Positions 32,841 to 41,859 of a stretch of DNA of 64,000 nucleotides are shown one piece after another (position 1 is the first letter of the stretch; each line of letters begins with the position of its first letter). The DNA lies in assembly GCA_964354655.1 (NCBI GenBank), contig CAYHAL010000002.1, positions 43,313-107,312 on the forward strand, written 5' to 3'. A program made the position numbers and the translations under genes. The stretch comes from E44-bin46 sp964354655. Lineage in GTDB: Bacteria > Chloroflexota > Dehalococcoidia > Dehalococcoidales > E44-bin46. The notes beneath the pieces were generated by a model. That model saw nothing but the letters and a program-made list of their open reading frames with translations, made no database searches and was not told the DNA's origin.

Positions 32841-33530
32841 ATGAAGTTGCTTTTTATCCCCGGTGCCGGGTGTGGAAAACAGGCATGGATATGTCAAACT
32901 GAGTATTTTAATGGTTCGGAAGCTATTGCCCTTCCCGGCCATCCTGAAGGCAGACCCTGCTCCAGCCTAGACGATTATGTGGAATGGCTTCATGATTACA
33001 TTCATCAACAGCAGTATCAAGATGTCGTACTGGCTGGTCATTCTATGGGGGGTGCTGTGGCTCAGCTTTATGGGTTAAAGTATAGTGGTGAGGTAAAAGC
33101 CCTGGTCTTAATTGGCACCGGGGCTAGTTTGAGAGTACCCCCTGACTTCCTCAAAGCAATTGAGGAGATGGTCACCGATGAGGCTGCCTGGATAAAATAC
33201 CTGGAGGGGCGTCATCGGGGAGCCGCCCCTGAAATCGGGCGGGTTATAATTGAAGAGAGGACACGGATAGGCCCAGCGGTGACGTTGAACGATTTACTCT
33301 GCTGCGATAAATTTGACATTATGGCTAGGGTTCACAATATCAAGCTGCCAACATTGGTTATCTGTGGCAGTGAGGACGAAGTGGTGCCGGTAAAATATAC
33401 TCATTATCTAGCGCGTAAGATTAAGGACGCCCGGGGGGTTATAGTTAACGGGGCGGGTCACTGGGTGCAGGCGGAGAAACCGAAACCGGTTAACCAAGCC
33501 ATAGACAGTTTCTTGGCTAGTCTTGACTAA
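32841..33530 (+). CDS. Alpha/beta hydrolase
   Basis: 229 aa. Nucleophile elbow GHSMGGAVAQ (Ser near residue 69), acid CGSEDEVVP and catalytic His in GAGHWVQAEKP, so the triad is complete. The oxyanion-loop region is FIPGAGCGKQAW. The substrate is unknown. It lies 14 bases after gyrA and overlaps the convergent radical SAM gene by 14 bases. Confidence 0.85.
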   Translation: MKLLFIPGAGCGKQAWICQTEYFNGSEAIALPGHPEGRPCSSLDDYVEWLHDYIHQQQYQDVVLAGHSMGGAVAQLYGLKYSGEVKALVLIGTGASLRVPPDFLKAIEEMVTDEAAWIKYLEGRHRGAAPEIGRVIIEERTRIGPAVTLNDLLCCDKFDIMARVHNIKLPTLVICGSEDEVVPVKYTHYLARKIKDARGVIVNGAGHWVQAEKPKPVNQAIDSFLASLD

Positions 33531-35361
33531 GCCGTTGGTATTTTTGCTGGCAGGTTAATTGCCAGCTCTGGAGTCCGCAGACGTTACAGGCGTGATAGCG
33601 GCAGTCAGGGGTTGGTTTGCCCTCTATAGCCAGCTGGTATTCTCGTTTCAGGAAGGCTGGAGTTACTCCAACATCAATATGGGCCCAGGGTAATGGTTCA
33701 TCTAGAGGGCGTTCCCGCTGGGCATAGAAGCCGGGCTCAAGTCCAGCCTCCTCAAAGGCGCTAAGCCAATTCTGATAATTAAGGTGTTCACCCCAGCCAT
33801 CAAATATTGAGCCCAGTTGCCAGGCACGATAGATAACTTTACCCAGTCGTCTATCTCCTCGTGATAATACCGCCTCAAGCAGGCTGACCTTCGGGTCTTG
33901 CCACGATAGCCTGATTCCCTTCCGGCGTAAGCCCGACTTAAGAATTTCATGCTTACAGTTTAGCTGCTGTTCATTTTCCTGAGCCACCCACTGAAAGGGC
34001 GTGTGGGGCTTGGGCACGAAAGTGGCTAGGCTGATTCTTACTTGAGCCCTTTGCCCTTTAGCCCTCCTGCCCAGTGAGCTGATCTTGTTTACTAGCTGAA
34101 TGATGCCTTCAATGTCATCGGTGGTTTCTGTGGGTAAGCCAAGCATAAAATACAGCTTAAGGCTTGTCCAGCCTCGGTCAAAGACAGCGGCTGCCGTTTT
34201 CAAGATTTCATCTTCCGGGATATTCTTATTGATTGTTCTTCGTAACCTTTCGCTTCCTGCTTCAGGGGCAAAGGTGAGCCCCGGCTTTTTATGGGCAACT
34301 AGAGAGTCCATTAATCTTACCGAGAAGCTATCAATGGACAGACTGGGTAGTGACAGGCTAAGATTATGGCTATCATAGCGGTGATAAAGGCTAGCTACCA
34401 GCTCATCAATGTTGGGGTAGTCACTGGTGTTTAGTGAGAGTAGGGAGACCTCGTTATAGCCGCAGTTGGCAATAAGCTCGCCTACTGCTTGGAGCACCTC
34501 CTCCTGGGGGCGCTCCCGCACTGGGCGATAAATACTTCCGGCTTGGCAGAAGCGGCAGCCCCGACTGCAACCCCGCTGAATTTCTATCGCCCCTCGGTCA
34601 TGGATTACCTCAATGTAAGGGACTACCGGTTTGGTCACCGGGGGAGGGAGTTTGGCTACTATCCGCCGCTGGATCGTCGGTTTAGCCTCAGCTACAATCG
34701 GGGTAATGCTTTTAAATAGACCATCAGCCTGGTATTCCACTTGGTACAGGCTGGGCACATAGATGCCAGGGATGTTTGCCACTTGGCGAAATAGCTGCTC
34801 TCTCGGCGTTGCCTTGCCCTGTCGCTTCCAATCCCGGAAGCTATTAACCAACTCAAACAATACCTCCTCACCCTCCCCAATTACAAAGAAGTCAATAAAG
34901 TCAGCCATCGGCTCTGGGTTAACGGCACAGCTACCGCCGGCGATTACTATCGGATGGGAGCCCCTCTCTGAGGTTAGGACTGGTATCCGGGCTAGGTCAA
35001 GTATATTTAGTACATTGGTATAGGTAAGTTCGTAGCCAAGTGAAAAACCAATAATATCAAAATCGGCTAGCGGGTGCTTAGATTCAAGGCTAAGCAAAGG
35101 GATACCTCGGGCGCGCATTATTGCTGCCATATCTGACCATGGGGCATAGACCCTCTCCGCCAGGACATCTGGCTGACTGTTGAGTAGGTCATAGAGGATA
35201 GGCAAAGCCAGATTGGACATGCCGACTTCATATAAGTCCGGGTAGGAGAGGGCAATCTTGATACTGGTTTTGTCCCAGTCCTTGACTACGCTGTTCCACT
35301 CCCCACCGGTATAGCGGGCTGGCTTGGTAACCTGATATAGAATATTATCGGGATAGCTCAA
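33517..35361 (-). CDS. B12-binding-type radical SAM protein (TIGR03960-like)
   Basis: 614 aa. An N-terminal Rossmann-like region (about 30-170, SYPDLYEVGMSNLALPILYDLLN) is followed by a radical SAM core with RGCSRGCRFCQAG (CxxxCxxC, about 264-276). The C-terminal HACNVCGLQ carries further Cys. The pattern fits an uncharacterised family usually paired with a DUF2344 protein; none is seen here. It overlaps the upstream MBL gene by 4 bases (ATGA), so the two are coupled. Cobalamin binding is not proven. Confidence 0.82.
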   Translation of the reverse strand: MSYPDNILYQVTKPARYTGGEWNSVVKDWDKTSIKIALSYPDLYEVGMSNLALPILYDLLNSQPDVLAERVYAPWSDMAAIMRARGIPLLSLESKHPLADFDIIGFSLGYELTYTNVLNILDLARIPVLTSERGSHPIVIAGGSCAVNPEPMADFIDFFVIGEGEEVLFELVNSFRDWKRQGKATPREQLFRQVANIPGIYVPSLYQVEYQADGLFKSITPIVAEAKPTIQRRIVAKLPPPVTKPVVPYIEVIHDRGAIEIQRGCSRGCRFCQAGSIYRPVRERPQEEVLQAVGELIANCGYNEVSLLSLNTSDYPNIDELVASLYHRYDSHNLSLSLPSLSIDSFSVRLMDSLVAHKKPGLTFAPEAGSERLRRTINKNIPEDEILKTAAAVFDRGWTSLKLYFMLGLPTETTDDIEGIIQLVNKISSLGRRAKGQRAQVRISLATFVPKPHTPFQWVAQENEQQLNCKHEILKSGLRRKGIRLSWQDPKVSLLEAVLSRGDRRLGKVIYRAWQLGSIFDGWGEHLNYQNWLSAFEEAGLEPGFYAQRERPLDEPLPWAHIDVGVTPAFLKREYQLAIEGKPTPDCRYHACNVCGLQSWQLTCQQKYQRLSQD

Positions 35362-36155
35362 TCTGTCTCCTCCGGACTATCCAATTGTGACAAATCAAAC
35401 CTCATGCCATCTCTGGCGCTAATCACCTTAATTCCCGTCTCCTCAGACAGCCTCTGGGCTATCTCCCACGGCTTGGCTCGCCACATGGTCATGCCAAAGT
35501 GGGTCAAAATGGCTACCTTGGGCTTTAGTTCGGTGATAATGTGCCTAGCATCGGGCACCGACAGGTGGTCAAAGGGGCGATTAGGCTCCAGCATGACCAC
35601 ATTCATAATCAGTAACTCACCCCCATATTGCTGACACAAGCCGTCAAAGTAGCGGCTATCAGCAATATAAGAGAAGGTATGCTCAGCCACTCTGAACATC
35701 ATACCATAGGTTTCTACCGCGTGTATGTGCCGAATTGGGGTGGTAAAGGAGATGCTGCCTACCGAGTAGGACTTGCCCTCTTGTAAAACCTCAATCCCCT
35801 CAAGGTAGCCTTTCAGGTAGGAAAAGATAACCGGCTCAGTCTCCAGGGCATCAGCCGGGGCAAAAAGCCAGCCGCGCGGTTTTAATCCACCCTGAGTCAT
35901 CGCTTCAACCATAATATTAACATCTGCCGAGTGGTCAAGGTGGCGGTGGGATAGGATAATAGCCCTGAGCTTCTCAGCTCTAAGCTTCCTTTTGGTAGCC
36001 TGGACGATACAACCTGGACCGGGGTCCACCAGTATTTCAGTGCCACCCAGATTCAGCCACAAGCCACCCGAAGCCAGAATCTGGGTAGCCACCATTATTC
36101 TGGCACCAGCCGTCCCCAAAAAGGTTATAACATCACCTGAGCTCTTGCCTTCCAT
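35358..36155 (-). CDS. MBL-fold metallohydrolase
   Basis: 265 aa. The HxHxDH motif is SHRHLDHSAD, with GTEILVDPGPGC before it and ILTHFGMTMW later, in an RNase Z/phosphodiesterase-like arrangement. The substrate is unknown. It is coupled to the radical SAM gene by a 4-base overlap, suggesting a joint role. Its upstream flank is repeat copy 6. Confidence 0.85.
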   Translation of the reverse strand: MEGKSSGDVITFLGTAGARIMVATQILASGGLWLNLGGTEILVDPGPGCIVQATKRKLRAEKLRAIILSHRHLDHSADVNIMVEAMTQGGLKPRGWLFAPADALETEPVIFSYLKGYLEGIEVLQEGKSYSVGSISFTTPIRHIHAVETYGMMFRVAEHTFSYIADSRYFDGLCQQYGGELLIMNVVMLEPNRPFDHLSVPDARHIITELKPKVAILTHFGMTMWRAKPWEIAQRLSEETGIKVISARDGMRFDLSQLDSPEETD

Positions 36156-36207
36156 GGCTAAGCTAACTATAAGATATGGCTGTATTTTTTACAATCAGTT
36201 TATGAAA

Positions 36208-36380
36208 TTGTTTAGCAACCTATCCCCTGACCCCTTCCCTTATTAAGGGAAGGGGAGTATAAGTAAGAGAGGGGCGAAGCCCCTCTTAATAAATTTTCTT
36301 CCCCTTCCCCTTATCAAGGGGAAGGGGATAAAGGGGATAGGGTTTTCTAAACAAGAACTACAGGGGGGTGAGGTTGATAA
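36208..36380. repeat. Interspersed mosaic palindromic repeat, copy 6 (clearest terminal inverted repeats)
   Basis: Lies in the 298-base divergent gap between the MBL and HIT genes. The left end TTGTTTAGCAACCTATCCCC and the inverse of 36333-36354 (TTGTTTAGAAAACCCTATCC) form terminal inverted repeats. Each end is followed inward by its own CCCTT...AAGGG palindrome, with a GAGGGGCGAAGCCCCTC hairpin in the centre. The right tail ACTACAGGGGGGTGAGGTTGATAA matches copy 1. The rest of the gap has nothing notable. Confidence 0.9.
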
Positions 36381-36453
36381 TTTCATTTAAAAACTTTGAC
36401 GCCTGAGAGGTAGCTGGTTAAAATAGCACTAGGTATTGGTAAAGGAGAGCGAA

Positions 36454-36927
36454 ATGGAGCAAATCTGGGCACCGTGGCGGATAGAATATATCCAGATGGA
36501 AAAACCGGAGGGGTGCATCTTATGTGAAAAACCTAGGCAAAATAATGATGTGCAAAACTACATCCTGTACCGGGGGGATAAGAACTTCGTCATTATGAAT
36601 AGCTATCCCTATAACCCTGGGCATCTGATGATAGCCCCCTACCGGCACCTAGCCGGTCTGGAAGAACTAACTAGTGAAGAGCTTCACGAGCACTTTGACA
36701 TAGTTAGTCGCAGTATAAAGCTCCTGAGGCGAGTATTTAACCCCTCTGGCTTCAATATAGGCATAAACATAGGCAAAGCCGCCGGCGCCGGCATATATGG
36801 GCATGTCCATACCCATATCGTTCCCCGGTGGCAGGGTGATACCAACTTTATGCCGGTAATATCTGATGTTAGGGTAATTCCTGAAGCCTTGGCTGAAACC
36901 TATAACAAGCTAAAGGGCAAATTCTGA
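36454..36927 (+). CDS. HIT-family hydrolase (Ap4A phosphorylase-like)
   Basis: 157 aa with the histidine-triad HVHTHIVPRW near residue 120 and a Cys pair (CILC) near residue 21 that may bind zinc, as in bacterial Ap4A phosphorylase-like HIT proteins. The start is ATG 36454 with AAAGGAGAG 6 bases upstream; an upstream TTG at 36436 would add 6 residues including the Shine-Dalgarno. The substrate is probably a dinucleoside polyphosphate or nucleotide adduct. Confidence 0.88.
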   Translation: MEQIWAPWRIEYIQMEKPEGCILCEKPRQNNDVQNYILYRGDKNFVIMNSYPYNPGHLMIAPYRHLAGLEELTSEELHEHFDIVSRSIKLLRRVFNPSGFNIGINIGKAAGAGIYGHVHTHIVPRWQGDTNFMPVISDVRVIPEALAETYNKLKGKF

Positions 36928-36938
36928 ATTGGTTACTG

Positions 36939-38627
36939 CTACCCGCCGAGGCTCTGAATCTCTTGCTTAACGGTATTAACTAGCTGAGGGTCTCTGGTAA
37001 GAAAGGCGACTTTTTGGAAGTCAGTGATAGCTAGGTCAAATTTCCTTTTATCTTTGTGGACAAGGGCTCGCATATAATAGGCTGCCGCAGAATCAGGCTG
37101 TAATTCTATGGCTTTAGTCAGGTCAGCTATAGCCAAATCATATTCCTTCTTGTTTCGGTAGGCAATACTCCGCTCGGTGTACCCATTTACATCCTTCGGT
37201 CTCATCTTTATAGCTTCACTAAAATCAGCTATAGCCAAGTCATTTTGCCCCTTGGCGCGGTAGGCAATACCACGTCTGTAGTATGCCTCTGCGTTTTTCG
37301 GGTTAAGTTCGATAGTCTTACTGAGGTCGGCGATAGCTAGTTCATGGTCTCGTTTATTAAAGTGAGCCATACCGCGGGCATAGTAAGCCACAGCCATATG
37401 GGGGTTAAGCTCGATAGCCATACCAAGGTCGTCAATAGCTAGGTCATATTTACTTCTAATGTAGTGGATAATACCCCGGTCGTAGTAGGCCTCAGTCATT
37501 TCTGGTTTTAATTCAATGGTGCGGCTAAAATCCTCAATGGCTAGGTCATATTCACCTTGGTGGTGGTAGGCAAAGCCTCGGTTGTAATACGCCTCGGCAC
37601 AATCAGGCTGTAGTTCAATGGCGGTATTAAGGTCGGTGATAGCTAATTGGTATTCTTCCTTCTTGCGGTGGGCAATACCTCGGTAGCAGTAAGCTTCGGC
37701 ATAAGATGGGTTTAATTCGATGGCTTTACTGAAGTCAGCAATCGCCAGTTGGTGTTGTTCCTTACTTTGGTAGGCAATGCCCCGGTTACAATAAGCCTGG
37801 GCGTAATCTGGGTCTATTTCGATTGCCTTGGTAGCATCAGCTATAGCCTTGTCGGTTTCTCCAATTTTGCGGTAGGCAAGGCTACGATAGTAATAGGTCT
37901 GGGCATCGTGGTAGGCTAGTCCCATGGCTTTATTAAAGTCACTAATGGCTAGTTGATATTGTTCTCTTTCACAATAGGCAATACCTCGGTTACGGTAACC
38001 CTCAGCATAGTGGGGGTTTAATTCTACGGCTTTATCAAAGTCAGCAATCGCCAGTTCAGTTTGTTCTTTTCTTTGGTAGGCAATGCTTCGGATGTAGTAG
38101 GCCTCGGCATAGTTCGGATTTATTTGGAGTGCCTTAGTGGCATCAGCGATAGCCAGGTCGTATTCCCCATTATCGTAGTAGGTAGTAGCTCGATGATAAT
38201 AGGCTTCAAAGGAAGCACTGTTTAGGCTAATGGTTCTACTAAAGTCAATAATCGCCATTTCGTATTCACCTTGGTCACGGTAGGCAATGCCTCGGTTGTA
38301 GTACGCCTCAGCGTGGGATGGCTTTAATTCAATAGCTTTACTGTAGTCGGCAATAGCCAGTTGGTAGTGTTTTTTCTTCTGGTGGGCAAAGCCTCGGTTG
38401 TAGTATGCCTCAGCATGGTTAGGGTTGGCTTCAATTGCCTTAGTAGCATCGGCGATAGCCAAGTCGTATTCCCCCTTATGCAAATAGGCGAGACTGCGTT
38501 TGTAATGGGCATCAGCAAAGTTAGGCAGTATGTCTAGGATCACCTTAGTGAACTCTGAGATGGCTTCGTCATACTCACCTTTTTCCAATTGAACTGTGCC
38601 AAGCTTAATGTGGTCTTTAGTCATCAT
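36939..38627 (-). CDS. Tetratricopeptide protein with 16 tandem repeats
   Basis: 562 aa, almost entirely TPR: sixteen 34-residue units of the form AYYNRGIAYxxKxxYxLAIADFxKAIELxP, and a short C-terminal cap. No signal peptide, membrane segment or catalytic domain, so it is a soluble scaffold of unknown partner. Units are similar enough to suggest recent internal duplication. Shine-Dalgarno AAGGGGGA lies between it and tRNA-Glu, 13 bases upstream on the same strand. Two adjacent ATGs could serve as start. Confidence 0.88.
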   Translation of the reverse strand: MMTKDHIKLGTVQLEKGEYDEAISEFTKVILDILPNFADAHYKRSLAYLHKGEYDLAIADATKAIEANPNHAEAYYNRGFAHQKKKHYQLAIADYSKAIELKPSHAEAYYNRGIAYRDQGEYEMAIIDFSRTISLNSASFEAYYHRATTYYDNGEYDLAIADATKALQINPNYAEAYYIRSIAYQRKEQTELAIADFDKAVELNPHYAEGYRNRGIAYCEREQYQLAISDFNKAMGLAYHDAQTYYYRSLAYRKIGETDKAIADATKAIEIDPDYAQAYCNRGIAYQSKEQHQLAIADFSKAIELNPSYAEAYCYRGIAHRKKEEYQLAITDLNTAIELQPDCAEAYYNRGFAYHHQGEYDLAIEDFSRTIELKPEMTEAYYDRGIIHYIRSKYDLAIDDLGMAIELNPHMAVAYYARGMAHFNKRDHELAIADLSKTIELNPKNAEAYYRRGIAYRAKGQNDLAIADFSEAIKMRPKDVNGYTERSIAYRNKKEYDLAIADLTKAIELQPDSAAAYYMRALVHKDKRKFDLAITDFQKVAFLTRDPQLVNTVKQEIQSLGG

Positions 38628-38640
38628 TGTCCCCCTTAAG

Positions 38641-38713
38641 CGCCCCCAAGCGAATTCGAATCGCTGTTACCGGCTTGAAAGGCCAGCGTCCTAGGCCTCT
38701 AGACGATGGGGGC
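38641..38713 (-). tRNA. tRNA-Glu (anticodon TTC)
   Basis: 73-nt cloverleaf on the minus strand. Acceptor GCCCCCA/TGGGGGC, discriminator G, anticodon loop CTTTCAA flanked by CTGGC/GCCGG giving TTC, and T-arm GATTCGAATTC. CCA is not encoded. It is 13 bases upstream of the TPR gene on the same strand and may be its co-transcribed leader. Confidence 0.92.
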
Positions 38714-38808
38714 ACGTTATCAAAAGTATAGCAGAGGCAGACCCAGCGGGCAACGCTATATTGATATTTATTATCCTTTTCTGTCAAATGTGCTACTATA
38801 AAGACCAA

Positions 38809-39441
38809 ATGAGCCATATATTTAGCCGTGATAAGCTAAATAGGACGAGGGACTGGCTAAAAGGGAAAGTTCCAAAGGGGAGGGCTATTCCCATAATAGC
38901 CCTTTGCTTTGTCATTGCCATTTCAGTTGCCATCGGTGTCCTCTATTACCAGGGTAGGCTTGGTCAGACTACTGGACTTGCATATCTTAAGTACTACGGC
39001 TATCCCGGTGTCTTCGTCGTCAGCTTGATTTGGAACTCCACTGTCCTTGTCCCTATACCCAGTTTCTGGATATATTACTTCCTTGTCGCTCCTCCTTTCT
39101 CATTCTTCCCGCCTCTAGTCGGGCTGGCTGGTGGGGCAGGGGCAGCCATTGGTGAGCTGACTGGCTATATGGCAGGCTATAGCGGGCGGGGATTTCTGCA
39201 AAAGCGAAGGGGGTACGCTCGGGCTGAGCGCTGGGTAAAGAGGTGGGGAATTATTCCTATCTTTGCTTTTAACATGGTGCCTTTTTTCCCTTTTGACGTA
39301 ATGGGGGTAGCTTCTGGTGCCCTCCGTTTCCCATTACGGAAGTACTTCCCGATAGTCTTGGCAGGTAGGACCTTAGCTTACACCTTGGTCGCCTGTGTCG
39401 GTGCCGGCTGGATACCGTTACCTTTTCTTAAGCCGCCATAG
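38809..39441 (+). CDS. VTT/DedA-like membrane protein
   Basis: About 210 aa from ATG 38809 (the frame is open from 38761). A basic N-terminus is followed by membrane segments around residues 30-50, 65-85, 90-115, 165-185 and 190-205. GLAGGAGAAIGELTGYMAGYSGRG and FNMVPFFPFDVMGVASGALR are typical of the VTT (SNARE-associated) family, implicated in lipid handling. No good Shine-Dalgarno marks the start, so the N-terminus is uncertain. The 3' end overlaps the MFS gene by 24 bases. Confidence 0.75.
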   Translation: MSHIFSRDKLNRTRDWLKGKVPKGRAIPIIALCFVIAISVAIGVLYYQGRLGQTTGLAYLKYYGYPGVFVVSLIWNSTVLVPIPSFWIYYFLVAPPFSFFPPLVGLAGGAGAAIGELTGYMAGYSGRGFLQKRRGYARAERWVKRWGIIPIFAFNMVPFFPFDVMGVASGALRFPLRKYFPIVLAGRTLAYTLVACVGAGWIPLPFLKPP

Positions 39442-40689
39442 CAGTGCTGAACTGGCAATGAGAGAGGCAAGAGAAGTTGACAGCATAGTTGTGTAGCCCA
39501 AGCCAAAGCTACGGGCATTAAAGAAGTCAATCATCGGTCCTTGGAGCCGGGCGAGGGCTGAGCCTCCAGCACTAGCTAGATTGGTCAGACCAATGTATTT
39601 ACCGGCTTCATCTTTGGGTACCACATCTACCGCTAGAGCCCAGTTACTACTCATAAGACCGCCGAAGCCAATTCCCATAAGCACGGTAGCAATTAGGATG
39701 AAGTGGTAGCTGCGGAAAAAGAATAGCAGTCCAATCCCTAGAGCAGCAATAAGCCCCGAAATAAGACCAATGGGTCGGCGGCCAAATCTGTCAGACAAAA
39801 AGCCAGAGGGATAGACCATACCTACCATGCAAAGGGAGGAGATTAGGGTGAACTTGCCCATGACGGCGGCAGGATTAGCGGCACCGAGATAATCTCTAAA
39901 GAAATACAACCCGAAGGCTTGAAAGGCGGTCAGCGGGATAATGAAAAAGAGACGGCATAGCACAAAACGGATAAAATCAGGGCTTACCTTAACATCAATC
40001 CTGAAACTTTTATACAGGGTTGGTAATAACGCCAATCTAGCCCCACCAACCCCGGGTCGCTCTTTGACTGTCACTACAGTGGCTACCATAGTGCTCAGAA
40101 AAATGATTCCCAATATCCCCAGGCTCAGCCACAGCCACCAGCTTTCCTTGCTGATATAGTAGTTATTCATTAGCTTACCAATTAACCATATGGAGACACC
40201 CGCCCCGGCTATCTCCAGCAGACCCTTTACCCCTGAGGCTAGCCCCCTCTTTTCTTCGGGTACCAGGTCAGGGATGAAGGCTAGATATGGTCCGAGTGCC
40301 GTATTGGCGCTAATTTGAAGCAGGTAGTAGATGGCGAAAAGGGCTACCCAGCTACCAGCGATACCTATTCCGGGCAGAAATGACAACGTGGCTATAGCGC
40401 CGATAAGGATGTAGGGTCGCCGGCGTCCCAACCTAAAGCCAGAGCGGTCACTAATTGCCCCGGCTATTGGCTGGACAACTATAGCCAGAAGCAGGCCAGT
40501 AACAGTAAGCAGCCCCAGGTAGGTAGCCTGCTTTCCGGCAGGAATGAAGTCGGCTATCCGCAGCGGCAGAATAATGCTGTGCAGGCTGCTCCACAGCGCC
40601 GTCATGGCTAAGCCGAAGATGGTAATCCTGGCATAGTCAATCAGGCGAAATTCCCTGGGCATACCGGTGCTACTTGCTACCCTTTTCAT
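39418..40689 (-). CDS. MFS transporter
   Basis: 423 aa with about 12 membrane segments and a central loop near residue 205. SDRSGFRLGRRRPYILIG (after segment 2) is the MFS motif A of the sugar-cation symporter/SLC45-like branch, and SDRFGRRPIGL repeats it in the second half. Substrate unknown. It is convergent with the VTT gene. Confidence 0.85.
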   Translation of the reverse strand: MKRVASSTGMPREFRLIDYARITIFGLAMTALWSSLHSIILPLRIADFIPAGKQATYLGLLTVTGLLLAIVVQPIAGAISDRSGFRLGRRRPYILIGAIATLSFLPGIGIAGSWVALFAIYYLLQISANTALGPYLAFIPDLVPEEKRGLASGVKGLLEIAGAGVSIWLIGKLMNNYYISKESWWLWLSLGILGIIFLSTMVATVVTVKERPGVGGARLALLPTLYKSFRIDVKVSPDFIRFVLCRLFFIIPLTAFQAFGLYFFRDYLGAANPAAVMGKFTLISSLCMVGMVYPSGFLSDRFGRRPIGLISGLIAALGIGLLFFFRSYHFILIATVLMGIGFGGLMSSNWALAVDVVPKDEAGKYIGLTNLASAGGSALARLQGPMIDFFNARSFGLGYTTMLSTSLASLIASSALLWRLKKR

Positions 40690-40818
40690 ACTATACTCAA
40701 AGCATAACAGAGGTAGAGCCGCTAGGCAATATTTCAGTCAGAAAGCAGCTTGATTTTACCCTTGACTTTGGCTATACTGCCATTTGGCTGGCAGACTAAA
40801 ATCTTAGGAGTTTATCTG

Positions 40819-41859
40819 TTGGGCGAAACTAAATTCCCTTACTTTATAGATTGGGCAATAACCGCCAGATGTAATCTAAGCTGTCGGCACTGTCGTGGCT
40901 TTCCTAAGGGAGAGGTCTCAACCGAAAGAGCCAAAAAGCTCATCGCCGAGATAGCTGGGCTGAGACCTAGTTGGGTCATCGTTGAAGGCGGAGAGCCACT
41001 CCTTCGCCCCGACCTGTTTGAGCTATTAGTGTTAATGCGACAAAGAGGGCTTGAGGTTCACCTGATTACCAATGGTATGGTGATAAGCCCCAAAATAACC
41101 GCCGCCCTTAAGCAGCTGGGGGTCAAGGTGATGGTAAGTATTGACGGGGCAACTAAGCCAACCTACGAGGCGATAAGGAAAGGGGCTGATTTTGACACGG
41201 TGGTTGAGTCAGCTCGGGCTTATGCCGCAGAAGGTCTCCTCGAGGCGATAAATATCACCCTGCTCAAAACAAATTACCGGGAAATACCGGGACTCTTTGA
41301 GTTAGCCGTATCAATAGGGGTAGACAGGGTAACCATTATCGGGCTCAAGCCCTGTGAGCGCTACCCCGAAGAGCTACTCACCCCTGAGGAGTATGGGGAA
41401 GCCATCAAGCTCGCTTGCCACGCAGCGCAGGAAACCGGGGTGCAGTTCTTCTTTGATGAGCCATTCTTCTGGCCAGCAGTAAGGGAATGGGGGTTTCTGG
41501 CTCACCAGCCGGCGGAGGGTACCGGGATTGTGGTTTCCTCTACTTCAGCCTGTGTTTTTGGTGAATACCTTTTCATTGAGACCAATGGCGGGGTGAAACC
41601 TTGTAGCTTCCCCCCGATGACCGTTGGTAACGTCAATGATAAGCCACTGGATGAAATCTGGAATGATATGCTTTCCTCCCCCCTTATTCACCAGATTAAA
41701 GACTCAAAAACCAAAACCGGATATTGCCAAAGTTGCCAGTATCTGGAGGACTGTAAGGGGTGCCGTTCCCGAACCTTTGTCCTCACCGGCGACTGGCTTG
41801 CCTCTGACCCGGTTTGCCCGTTAAGCCTTAAATCAGCCGTCAGGGAGGAGATTAGATGA
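40819..41859 (+). CDS. Radical SAM/SPASM protein
   Basis: 346 aa from TTG 40819, chosen because TAGGAG at 40805-40810 lies 8 bases before it; the open frame starts 23 codons earlier. The radical SAM cluster is CNLSCRHC (residues 18-25), followed by GGEPLLRPDLFELL. The C-terminal SPASM-like Cys are in CVFGEYLFIETNGGVKPCSF and CQSCQYLEDCKGC. It resembles heme-maturation or peptide-modifying enzymes, but no peptide precursor is visible. It overlaps the DUF1464 gene by 4 bases. Confidence 0.85.
   Translation: MGETKFPYFIDWAITARCNLSCRHCRGFPKGEVSTERAKKLIAEIAGLRPSWVIVEGGEPLLRPDLFELLVLMRQRGLEVHLITNGMVISPKITAALKQLGVKVMVSIDGATKPTYEAIRKGADFDTVVESARAYAAEGLLEAINITLLKTNYREIPGLFELAVSIGVDRVTIIGLKPCERYPEELLTPEEYGEAIKLACHAAQETGVQFFFDEPFFWPAVREWGFLAHQPAEGTGIVVSSTSACVFGEYLFIETNGGVKPCSFPPMTVGNVNDKPLDEIWNDMLSSPLIHQIKDSKTKTGYCQSCQYLEDCKGCRSRTFVLTGDWLASDPVCPLSLKSAVREEIR

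Noticed and set aside
36939..38627. Tandem DNA repeat or CRISPR-like array
   Set aside because: The periodicity is the 34-residue TPR repeat in an intact gene; there are no identical short repeats with unique spacers.
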